Origin: Trypanosoma brucei gambiense DAL972 | Lineage: Eukaryota; Euglenozoa; Kinetoplastea; Trypanosomatida; Trypanosomatidae | Assembly (NCBI RefSeq): GCF_000210295.1 | Contig: NC_026741.1 | Span: forward strand, 868,001-932,000 | Length of the DNA stretch: 64,000 nt | Direction of reading: 5' to 3' | Shown here: one piece after another, positions 31,246-40,710 of the stretch | Layout of the letters: each line of letters begins with the position of its first letter | How positions within the stretch are numbered: position 1 is the first letter of the stretch | The notes under the pieces: generated by a model | Seen by the model: the letters and a program-made list of their open reading frames with translations, nothing else | Told to the model about the DNA's origin: nothing | Database searches by the model: none | Translations under genes and position numbers: made by a program

Positions 31246-33296
31246 CGAGATACTCACGTAAACACATGGATAAGAACAAGTGCAACTGATTTCACACATG
31301 GAAATATATGCGTACACACAGCAACCATATATCTCGCCCTTTGTGTTGTTTTCCCTCCCCTTCTCATCTAATGAGATGCCTTTGTTCTTTCCTCCTTCCT
31401 TCCCTTTGGAATCCCCTTTACGCCCATTCGCCCATTCACCCATGTGCGCACAGGGGTGCAAACTCATGTTTATACACATATAGCCACATTATATGCGGTG
31501 TTTGGTATATAACATATACTCCCTGCTTATTCCTTTCTTTCATCCACCCATTTCATTTCTCTTCGTCTTGGCAAGAATGCATATAAACATATTTATATAT
31601 ATATATATATTTGAATGATGCTCAGTTAAGTGCATGGAATAATAAGTACTTCATCCAACCTTCATCCACTACGGCTTCGGCTCGCGCTCGCCCACCAACA
31701 ACTTTGTCCCCTTCTTTTTTGCTTCCTGTTTCGAAGGAAAAAAAGAGGCCCATGCCGTATAAATAAATAAACACCAGTAACATCCGAACGGTGTGGTGGG
31801 AGCACCAAGAAAATAAACAAATAAACACGAGTGCGAAGAACAGCAAAAAAAGGGGAAAAAATAAATTAGTTGATAAATAAATATAACAAGAATGGAAAAG
31901 AGACCGACGCGTAAATGGATGAAGAAAGGAAAAGGAAAGGAAAATGTAACACTCAGTGGAATAAAGAAATCATTCCATACTCCCGGATCGCCACACGTAA
32001 ATAAATTGAAGAACAAACAGTGCATAAAGAAGATAAGAACCCTTTGCTGAACCACAAGCAGCGGGGGAGGGGAGGGGGGCGGAATTGGAAATGCGGTGGT
32101 GGTACCAAACAGAGCCGCGGAGTTCGATAAAGCACCGAGTGAGTTATTACCTTCACTTGGCCACTTGAGGCGACACTGTGGAGAGAGAAGCAAAAACATC
32201 AGCAAAAAGAAAGCGAAAGGAAGTGAAAGAAAGAAAAATTCATCGAACGGAAAAATAATTTTAATGACAATAATAACAATAACAATAATAATAATAATAA
32301 TGACGAACACGTTTTCGGGTGAACAGGCGGAATGATTTGCGGGAACGAAACGGGGGAGAGGGAAGAAATGGAACACTCCCCAACACAACATTGGATATTG
32401 TCTGACAAGAACAACAACAACAACAGCAGCAGCAGCAAAGCACGCACTCCGAGCCAACAGAAGAAAAAAGGGCGGGTGGAGGCCTAAAGATCGCATATGA
32501 CGGGCGAACCAAAAACAACAACAACACAAAAATAAGATGGATCTCTACAAAGAGACAACAAATGTGCTTGAGAAGTTGTACATTCGTATGTGTGACCCTC
32601 ACAAGTAATCGGACAAGGGCAAAAATGAAGGGGTGGGGATGGAAACATGGAAATGAGGCAACAGTGCCCCTACTAACAGAGGAGAAAAACAAAAACGGCA
32701 ACACATACGAATTTACATCGTTATGTGAACTCCTCCATCCCTTCCCTTTTTCGTTGAGTTCTGGATTCCGTCCACATAATTCCAGCGCCTCTGTTCCAAA
32801 CCATACTTCTTGGTTAGATCCACGACAAAGACAAAACAACGACAAAATATCTGTCTTTTTCCCCCCCTCCCCTCTTGCGTCGTTGACACAGTTACCATTC
32901 CTTCCCTCCATGAATACCTGCCCAGCCCCCGTACCTTCACTTTGCTTCTCAACAGTTCACAGCATCACTTGAACCAATACAAAATATGAGGGATCCCCCC
33001 ACCCCTTCTCTTCTCCGTCCCTTTCACTGTCTCAGTCTACGCGAGTGTCAGCAGATTAGTCACAACATTTCCCACATATTCGATGTAAATGTGTGCTACA
33101 TGCATATGCAATAAACAAACAAGTATATATAACACTGAATATGAAAACGTGAACAAACAAACTCACATACAGATATACATACACACACACACACACACTT
33201 GTACTGCTAACGCTTCCTCACTTTCAAATCATCCATGATATCGTTCCTCAGCGCATATCTGCCGTTACCAAAGCCGTGCACCCCACTTTTAAACCT
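31206..33296. other. 2.1-kb spacer between KKT4 and IDH
   Basis: IDH 3' untranslated region and KKT4 splice region. Holds AT tracts (31599-31611), a CA tract (33180-33200), AAC and ATA triplet runs near 32260-32440, and long minus-strand pyrimidine blocks. A 216-codon frame at 32261-32911 with ATG ends in runs of Cys and Tyr and is judged chance. Confidence 0.6.
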
Positions 33297-34610
33297 TCAC
33301 CCCTTTATTGAACGCGCCAATTCCTCCGCCACGCTATCAATAAACACTTCTGTTGTCTCGTAGTGAGACCGTTGCAGTGCTGCTGCCCCGTGCACGCAAA
33401 GCGCAAGGTCCTTCGTCATGTGCCCACCTTCGATGGTTTTGATCGTTGCCCTCTCGAGGGAGGAAGCAAACTCCACCAGTGGCGCATTCCCATCTAATTT
33501 CCCACGATGAGCTAATCCACGGGTCCATGCGAATATTGATGCAACAGAATTCGTACTTGTTTCTTTCCCCTTTTGGTGCTCGCGATAGTGCCTTGTTACT
33601 GTCCCATGAGCCGCTTCCGACTCAATTGTTTTACCGTCCGGACATAACAACACCGAAGTCATGAGACCCAATGAACCAAAGCCTTGCGCGACTATGTCAC
33701 TTTGCACGTCGCCATCGTAGTTCTTACAGGCCCACACGAACCCACCGTTGCCCTTAATCATTTGTGCTACCTGATCGTCAATGAGTCGGTGCACATAAGT
33801 TAGATTCAGTCGCTCAAACTGTTCACGATATTTTGTGTCATACATGCGCTGGAACGTTTCAAGAAACAAACCGTCATACTTTTTGAGGATGGTGTTCTTC
33901 GTAGAGAGTACGAGGGGGTAGCGCCGCATGATGGCGTATTCGAAACAACTCTCCGCAAACGCTTCAACACTCTCCCGTGTGTTGTACATGGCAAGTCCGA
34001 CACCCTCACCCTTAAAGTTGAATACCTCCAGCACTTGCGGCGACCCGCCATTAGCTGGTGTATGCACAAGTTCCAGACGACCGGGGGGGAAAAGAGATTC
34101 CGTTGCTTTGTACTGATCACCATATGCGTGACGACCAACAATAATCGGTTCACTCCACTGGGGCACCACGCGAGGGACGTTCTTCACAATGATTGGCTCA
34201 CGAAACACCGTGCCACCAAGAATGTTACGAATTGTCCCATTAGGACTCTTCCACATCTTTTTCAAGTTAAACTCCTTCACACGAGCCTCATCGGGAGTTA
34301 TGGTCGCACATTTAATGCCCACGTTATGTCGTTGTATGGCCTCCGCTGCCTGTTCAGTAACTTTATCATTACTTGCGTCCCTACTCGTAATACTGAGGTC
34401 GTAGTACTCAATAGGAACATCGACATGAGGTAAAATGAGTTTCTCCTTTATAAGTGCCCATATGATCCGTGTCATCTCATCACCATCCATGTCAACAACC
34501 GTCCCACTCACCTTAATGCGATCAAAGCTTGGACGTGTTGTAGACACAAAGCGCGGTGTTAATGCACCTGCGTTCACAGAGGAAGCTGCACAGGCTACAC
34601 GGCGGAACAT
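33297..34610 (-). CDS. IDH: Mitochondrial NADP-dependent isocitrate dehydrogenase
   Basis: 437 residues, typical for eukaryotic homodimeric NADP-IDH. The first ~25 residues ([15 protein letters not shown]) form a basic, Ser/Ala-rich mitochondrial presequence. Family signatures follow: [38 protein letters not shown] (substrate-binding Ser and Asn, Arg residues), the Mg-binding [21 protein letters not shown] stretch, and [15 protein letters not shown] with the NADP-type residues. It converts isocitrate to 2-oxoglutarate and CO2 with production of NADPH in the mitochondrion. The C-terminus (SIKG) is not a glycosome targeting signal, agreeing with mitochondrial location. Start ATG 34610. Pyrimidine tracts on the coding strand at about 34885-34970 are probable splice signals, giving a leader of roughly 250 nt. 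Confidence 0.95.
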   Translation of the reverse strand: MFRRVACAASSVNAGALTPRFVSTTRPSFDRIKVSGTVVDMDGDEMTRIIWALIKEKLILPHVDVPIEYYDLSITSRDASNDKVTEQAAEAIQRHNVGIKCATITPDEARVKEFNLKKMWKSPNGTIRNILGGTVFREPIIVKNVPRVVPQWSEPIIVGRHAYGDQYKATESLFPPGRLELVHTPANGGSPQVLEVFNFKGEGVGLAMYNTRESVEAFAESCFEYAIMRRYPLVLSTKNTILKKYDGLFLETFQRMYDTKYREQFERLNLTYVHRLIDDQVAQMIKGNGGFVWACKNYDGDVQSDIVAQGFGSLGLMTSVLLCPDGKTIESEAAHGTVTRHYREHQKGKETSTNSVASIFAWTRGLAHRGKLDGNAPLVEFASSLERATIKTIEGGHMTKDLALCVHGAAALQRSHYETTEVFIDSVAEELARSIKG

Positions 34611-35707
34611 AGTTTACACTAACCCGTTCTGTGATCACTTTTCTTCTATATGTTTTCCTTTTTTTTTACTTTTTTTTTTCTCCACTATCACTTCGTACAC
34701 AACCAACCTCCTTCTTTTGTCCTTTTTTGAACTATTCGTTTTGTGCTTGCTGTTCACTAAGAACGCAAGCTTCCTTATTTTTAGAGACCTTTTTTTTTCT
34801 TTGCTTCAGTTTCTGTGGGTATGCACGTCTCTCTGTGGAAAGTGGCTTTGTTAGTGAAGAAATACGTACTTGAAAGATATAATAGTGATATCAAAAAATG
34901 AAGGATAAAGGTAACGCAGAATCCACTGATGAAAGTAGGTGGTAAAAGTAGAGTCGAAGAAAATAAGTCAACACACACACACACACACACACACAAACGA
35001 ACAAACATATATATATATATATATATATATAAAAGGAATGGGTGAGCACGTAATGGTCTCGTTCCTTTTCCTCTTTCCCTCGGTTCCATTCACACTCCTC
35101 CTCGCCTTCCCTCCTTCCTGTACATCACGTGCGGCAAGCAACATTTACAAACTCACCGACACACAAAAGCACACACAATATTTAAAACCAAACAAAGTAC
35201 AAGAGACAAATCACACTATAAAAAGAGGGGAGGAAAAGCAATTAGGAACAGGAATAGAAGAGAAGCTAATGTTCTTTTATTTATTCGATGCTCGGTTCGG
35301 AAAACATAGCATGGTCCAAGCAAACCATGCGTTCCCTACACTCATGAATAATAACGGGAACAACATATGTGGATGGATGACGAACCCGAAAGGAGGGGAA
35401 AAAAAGACGAAAGAGAGAAAGAGTTCAACAAAACATTATTATTTTTCTCTTTTTTTTTTGGTTTTTTCTTCCGCGGGTTAACTATGTAAATGACGTTTCC
35501 ATTTCATACAGCAACATAAATCAAAACACAAGACAACACACACACACACACACGGAACCTAGTATATAACTGTACACGCAACACATCTCTTTATTTTTGC
35601 TCGTTTGCTAATTATTTTCCACTCTGACCTTTGCAGGCCGCCGCTACGCACGACGCCACATTAAACCCGAATAATAAAGAAGGCATCCATTCTGAAACAC
35701 GGTAACC
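34611..35707. other. Spacer upstream of IDH
   Basis: Splice region for IDH plus 3' untranslated region of the 1486-residue protein gene. Contains the CA/AT microsatellite below and a second CA tract at 35537-35552. No gene seen. Confidence 0.6.
34971..35031. repeat. Composite CA then AT microsatellite
   Basis: A CA tract (34971-34995) and an AT tract (35007-35031) separated by about 11 bp. The same order occurs at 45249-45290. Confidence 0.9.
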
Positions 35708-38700
35708 TCAGCGAGGTGACATTTTTTCCTTATCTCCTCCCTGTCGCATTCCACCATGTGGTGGTGTCCGTGGCGTTATGCTCGGTGACCTTCCAGTTGG
35801 GAGACTCGGGGGATTTTTCCCAACAATCACTAAAGGACTGCTGTTCAAATTTTTGTTGGTGCGAGGCGTCGGGCATCCGGTGGCGCCAGTTCCTCTCCGC
35901 GTCCCCACGTGCCGGCGAGGTGTCAAAGACCCGGCGCGACGGCACAAACCAACACGTCCATCCTGCACGCCGCCACCTCTTGGAGACGAGGTTGTATTGA
36001 GATGTTCTACTAATAGTGAATACCTCATTAATGCAGACCGCGTTCTTGCACAAAATTCACCAAAGTTCCACGCCCTACTCAATCTGCGCAGCGCGTTGGG
36101 TCGCCTAGGCGACCTATTCCGGCGCCGTAGATTGGCAGAAGCAACGGGTAGTGCAAACAACGACCGCCCGTGCAAAGATCTACCGTCTTTCAAACCGTGT
36201 CCACTTCCGGAAAGTATAAACTGCGGAGAGCTGATGCATCCATCACGCCATTCCCGTGGCATGCCCTCGCAGTTGATATCAAATAGTTCCTTCCTTAAAT
36301 TTTCGCAGTGCATGCTGAAACGCCAGAAGTTGCGGTATATATTAACCAAACTTTCTGCCACAGCAGTCCCAGGTGCACCGGTATAATCGTCCCCTGTAGG
36401 ACCTTGCCCATCATCCAGCCCTTCTCCTGGCTCGGTGTGCCCCTGCCGTTGAGTCCACCTTAAGGGTTGGAGATTTCTGCCGTACCTTACGCTGCTCTTT
36501 TTTGAACTCACGGACTGGCCCCATGGTGGTGGGGATACCGGTGCAGTGCTCTCCGTATCGCTCAAATGTGCCACATTCTGAACTGACTGACGTGGTTTAA
36601 ACAGGGAGGACCGATCGAAGGAGGCGGACTCTGCGCCAACAAGGGCTTGCAGTTTCTCTTTCAATGCGCTCCCCGGAGCTTCCCCATCGTTCAACTGTTG
36701 GCCACAACCACCAGAAAAGGGGATCTCGGAGCGGTCCCCACCACAGGAGGGCAATCTATGCAGCGGCGGTAAGGTTACACGGTCCCGCAGGTTTCTTCCG
36801 AGCCTAGCAACTGGACCTTCACTGACTGCACCCTCGTACAGATCAATACCTGTGGATTTTGCACTAAATAGGACCCTACCACGTGTGTCATTGCCAACTG
36901 CACCACCAGTTGCCCTGTACATCGTATTTGTCAGCGGTGATCCAGCATTATTGTCAGCAAGTCCGCTCATTGACGACAATAGCCGCTCACTGAGCCGCAG
37001 AAGAAGCTTCGTGTCGAGAGCCATCGCAGGTTGCCCTTCATGACCAGCAACGCGGCTCTCCTGACCGGCTTCGACTGATCCAGCTGAACCATGTCGTGCC
37101 AAAGACTCCAAAGCAGCAACCTCAGATTGCAACATGGGTTGCAAAGCTGGGTAGCAGCAACATAACGCTCTAAGGAAGTCTCCGAGGGCCTCGTGATGAC
37201 TCAAGTAGTTGGCGCAAGACTGATCCCCCCCTGAGTCAGTTGTGCTTCCCGCCCCACAAAAGGGTCTGTCATCCGCAAAAACATGCTCGCGTTGGGAATG
37301 TCGTTGTTGTCGCTGCCAGAGATGCTCCGCAGGAGTTGGCAAACGTGTACCGAAGTCCTGCGACCCGTTTGCGTCCCCTGCATGCAGCGTCCCTGGTCCG
37401 ATGGGTGAAAGCCTTTTAGACCTCTCACTGGCACCTGATCCTCGAAGACTTGCGATACTAACTTGCCACGAAGGGGAAATCCTCCCGAGTCCAGAGAGGG
37501 AAGTACCATCAACAACTAAGGACCCCTTGCTGCATGGACGCTGAAGCCGCGATCCACTCTGGGAAACTGGTCGCGACCAATCACCAGAGTTAACGGTGCC
37601 ACTAGTCATGGACTGCCCCTTACCCTCGCAAGGGGAAGTGAGCCCATCGGAGAGAGTCAATTGTCCGCTCTCAGCTAACTTCAAGTTACTGGGGACGCGA
37701 AACCCTGTTTGATGAGTTGATTGAGCCTCACTATCATGTTCCCGGAATCTTATAGAATTCACCCTCCTCAGTGGCATTATTTGCTTGTCACCTTTAGCAG
37801 CTGAAGAGCTTTCAGCGAAGTGAGTGGGTCGACTCCTTGCTGACATTGCTATCCTTTTGGGTGCTTCCGCCCAACTTTTCCGCCTCTCGCCAAGTCCATG
37901 CGCCGCTGAAGATGTTCGACTCCTATGTAGGGGCTCCGAACCCCTCGTGCCACATAACCCACCACTAGCGAAACTACTTTTCCTACTCAGCGCCTTTTTC
38001 CCTTCCGGCACACCCTTAGTGGACGCACCACCAACGTCTTTCTCGCCCCGCCTATCAACGAAACTTTTTTCCAACACGGGCTCTCTTGCTCTATGCAACT
38101 CTCTTTGAAGCCTAGCGCATTTATCTGAGAGTTGTCCAACTCCCCAAGAAACTTTTGATGTGCTTTTTAAGAGGGCCTCATACTTTTCGTTGCATAGGGA
38201 TTCCCCGTTATTCCGCGCCTCTTGAAGAAGCGTCTCAATCGCGGATATTTCACTTTGCAAGGCATCAGCCTTTGCGGCGCCCAGCGCATCAAATTGTGAT
38301 GTCGCTGACTCGGTTGCTGACTCAAGTAAAAAATCATCGGCATCATCCTCTGCAGCAGGCACATCGTGGTATGACATTAACGCTGACTCAAGTAACTGCA
38401 CGTGATTCAAGCGTCTCCTGTTGGGACTGGTCATGGCAAGAGTAGGTTTCCTTAGACGGGATTTTGACAATGCACCTTGTTTTCCATTTGGTGACTTCTT
38501 ACCCAGCTTCCTCCTGGGACGAGGTCTGCCGAACATTACACCGTGAGTCCCGCCGTGTTCCCTTGCCACCTCCATCAAGCGTTCCTTCAACATGTGAATC
38601 TGTTGTTCCTTTTTAAGATAATTGGGTGTGTCAGGACTGTTTCCCTGGTCAGACGATGCGCTGGATGTACATTCCCACGGACTACGGACAAGCTCTTGAG

Positions 38701-40168
38701 CGGCATGCAAGCGCTCATTCTCTTCGGTGAGGGCTGTCAATGTCTGTTCGTACTCTTCTTGTTTTGTCAGCAGCTCCGAAAGCTCCCGTTGGTACGCGGC
38801 TATTGCGGCAGATTCCAGCTCTTCCGTTTCATCCAACAGGGTATCCTCATACACTTCGTCATCATCCCACACTGAGGAAAAGGTCTTAATGGTGTCCCCA
38901 AAGGAAGACTCAAGCCTTTTAGGTTTCGCGTGCGATGCCGTTTTGTCCAAGCGTTTCGATCTCAACGCAGGTCTCATAACGCTACCCACGAAATCTTTTG
39001 GAATCCCCGGTCTTTTGCGACAGCCTCCCATACGTGAACTACAAACTGACTCATTGAATGCCACTTTGCAACCTCTTAAAGGTGATCTCAGCGTTGCTGC
39101 TCCATCCGCCCGACCCTGTGGTGACGTGCAGCCAATCCGTGACCCCTGCTGTCTTTTATCAAGAATCAAAAAATCATCGGAGGGCTCCTCATCGTCGTAC
39201 TGGTCCAATGTACTACCAAATGCGGTTTTCATAATAGCGTAGTTGCCTCCGGACAACTGCTGACCCATGTCTGCCTGCCACCTCCCAACAGCTGAGGTAA
39301 ACATTTCGGTGAAGAACGCCACCACTTTGTGATCGAAACAGCGGCAGAGTGCCAAATCACACCCGGCGTTGTACACCTCCTTCAACGTTGGGGCATGCTT
39401 TGGGAAAACAACCATTCCAGGGAGCCGGCTTTGATAGCCAGCATGCATCATAACTGTAATGGTGAGCATCATGTTAAACTGACTTTCGAGGGAACGCAGC
39501 TGACAAATGATGTCGGGTAACACCTCGTGCGTATACGCATCGATAATAACCAGATAGGGTATTACTTCGCTCGAGAGAGAGGCAGAGGCAGTCTCGATGT
39601 TGCTCGTGGATTTCGAGGTCTCCCCTGTGTTATCTGTCGATAATTCGCACACGTCACTGTCGATGTCACGTGAGAAAGCGAAAGTCGTGTCCTTACTCGT
39701 TATATTGCCTTCCTCCGACGAAACCTTCTGCGACTTTGTCTGGGGTTTGACCGACGCTGCAGAATGTTGGGCCTCACGGAGGATTCTCTCGGCCTCCAGG
39801 GCTTCTTGCCTCAACGCCTCGGAAGCCTCAAAACTCGTCTGCGCCTCCAATACCCTCCAGCGATGCATAGCTAAGTGAGAAGACATTATGGCAAGCGTAA
39901 GCACGTTGCCTGATAACACCACACACGTCGCTGTGGAACGCCGCGTCAATTTTCGCCGGGCGTTCACCAATGCATCCACCTGCATTATGCGTTCATCGGA
40001 ATCTGAAATGCCGTATAACAGAACCTCCCCATCCAAGGTGCCCATAAGTGAATGCTCATAGCCTTTGCTAACCTGATTTGCGATGCGCCCGGTGTCTTCC
40101 ACTCTCTTGCACAGCTGCTGTATGTACTCCAGACAAACATGTTCATCCGTACCCACTGACTCGCTCAT
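35708..40168 (-). CDS. Large disordered/coiled-coil protein with receiver-like N-terminal domain
   Basis: 1486 residues; I do not recognise a named family. The N-terminus reads as a split CheY-like receiver fold: strand ATCVVLSGN and helix (about 79-102), RVLEAQTSFEASEAL, then after an ~80-residue acidic Ser-rich insert, PYLVIIDAYTHEVLPDIICQLRS with an Asp where receivers are phosphorylated (about 210), ITVMMHAGYQ, and YNAGCDLALCRCF, in which the usual Lys-Pro is missing. Two coiled coils follow (about 455-510 and 640-690) within a long Ser/Arg/Gly-rich disordered body, then an Arg-rich C-terminus. Scaffold or signalling role is possible; none can be assigned. Start ATG 40168 is chosen: the frame continues upstream only through an AT repeat (Tyr-Ile run) to a GTG, and an AG at 40175-40174 lies just before it. 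Confidence 0.85.
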   Translation of the reverse strand: MSESVGTDEHVCLEYIQQLCKRVEDTGRIANQVSKGYEHSLMGTLDGEVLLYGISDSDERIMQVDALVNARRKLTRRSTATCVVLSGNVLTLAIMSSHLAMHRWRVLEAQTSFEASEALRQEALEAERILREAQHSAASVKPQTKSQKVSSEEGNITSKDTTFAFSRDIDSDVCELSTDNTGETSKSTSNIETASASLSSEVIPYLVIIDAYTHEVLPDIICQLRSLESQFNMMLTITVMMHAGYQSRLPGMVVFPKHAPTLKEVYNAGCDLALCRCFDHKVVAFFTEMFTSAVGRWQADMGQQLSGGNYAIMKTAFGSTLDQYDDEEPSDDFLILDKRQQGSRIGCTSPQGRADGAATLRSPLRGCKVAFNESVCSSRMGGCRKRPGIPKDFVGSVMRPALRSKRLDKTASHAKPKRLESSFGDTIKTFSSVWDDDEVYEDTLLDETEELESAAIAAYQRELSELLTKQEEYEQTLTALTEENERLHAAQELVRSPWECTSSASSDQGNSPDTPNYLKKEQQIHMLKERLMEVAREHGGTHGVMFGRPRPRRKLGKKSPNGKQGALSKSRLRKPTLAMTSPNRRRLNHVQLLESALMSYHDVPAAEDDADDFLLESATESATSQFDALGAAKADALQSEISAIETLLQEARNNGESLCNEKYEALLKSTSKVSWGVGQLSDKCARLQRELHRAREPVLEKSFVDRRGEKDVGGASTKGVPEGKKALSRKSSFASGGLCGTRGSEPLHRSRTSSAAHGLGERRKSWAEAPKRIAMSARSRPTHFAESSSAAKGDKQIMPLRRVNSIRFREHDSEAQSTHQTGFRVPSNLKLAESGQLTLSDGLTSPCEGKGQSMTSGTVNSGDWSRPVSQSGSRLQRPCSKGSLVVDGTSLSGLGRISPSWQVSIASLRGSGASERSKRLSPIGPGTLHAGDANGSQDFGTRLPTPAEHLWQRQQRHSQREHVFADDRPFCGAGSTTDSGGDQSCANYLSHHEALGDFLRALCCCYPALQPMLQSEVAALESLARHGSAGSVEAGQESRVAGHEGQPAMALDTKLLLRLSERLLSSMSGLADNNAGSPLTNTMYRATGGAVGNDTRGRVLFSAKSTGIDLYEGAVSEGPVARLGRNLRDRVTLPPLHRLPSCGGDRSEIPFSGGCGQQLNDGEAPGSALKEKLQALVGAESASFDRSSLFKPRQSVQNVAHLSDTESTAPVSPPPWGQSVSSKKSSVRYGRNLQPLRWTQRQGHTEPGEGLDDGQGPTGDDYTGAPGTAVAESLVNIYRNFWRFSMHCENLRKELFDINCEGMPREWRDGCISSPQFILSGSGHGLKDGRSLHGRSLFALPVASANLRRRNRSPRRPNALRRLSRAWNFGEFCARTRSALMRYSLLVEHLNTTSSPRGGGVQDGRVGLCRRAGSLTPRRHVGTRRGTGATGCPTPRTNKNLNSSPLVIVGKNPPSLPTGRSPSITPRTPPHGGMRQGGDKEKMSPR

Positions 40169-40186
40169 ATTTCCTACGGTACCACG

Positions 40187-40219
<33 letters not shown>

Positions 40220-40710
40220 ATTTTTAACACCCACAAGAGGGAGAAGTTACAAGGTGACGCAGTGCAAAGCACCACGTCGATGTATTGCTGCGAACGACGG
40301 CACCTGAACTTGTCTCCAACCGGCAATGCAGCTCAATCGCGGGACAAGAGCCACACGGTAGCGCAAGAACAGCTAAACAACCGTAGAATTTAGATGCGGA
40401 GAGAAATGTGCAAAGAAAAAAGAAGAGGTTAGTGCATAAACTAGCGTGGAAGCCAACATTCACCAAACAGAATGGCGGTACACCGTTCACAAGCGGTGTG
40501 GCACAGCAGGATAGAGAAAGGGGCAAAAGAATATACGTAACCGAAAAGAGTGCATTCGAAGAATTGGCAAGATGACGCGTCCCCTCTGTATCGCTGCTCG
40601 TCTCATGTAAATGAAACTAATTCCACATGTGAGACGACGAACGGCCGAACTAATGAGCGAAGCAACTCCGCTTACCCCTCCCCTCCTACTGGAATGTTAA
40701 AGATAACCAT
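40169..40710. other. Spacer upstream of the 1486-residue gene
   Basis: Begins with an AT microsatellite next to the start codon and continues as mixed sequence with a pyrimidine tract on the coding strand near 40232-40247. No gene seen. Confidence 0.6.
40189..40215. repeat. AT microsatellite adjoining a start codon
   Basis: Pure AT repeat only 21 bp above the ATG at 40168, between the pyrimidine tract and the AG presumed to be the splice acceptor (40174). Confidence 0.9.

Noticed and set aside
32261..32911. 216-codon minus-strand frame starting with ATG between IDH and KKT4
   Set aside because: Ends in long Cys and Tyr runs from triplet repeats; only the first ~60 residues look mixed and no domain is visible.
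40169..40234. 22-residue N-terminal extension of the 1486-residue protein
   Set aside because: Begins with GTG and consists mainly of Tyr-Ile units from an AT microsatellite.
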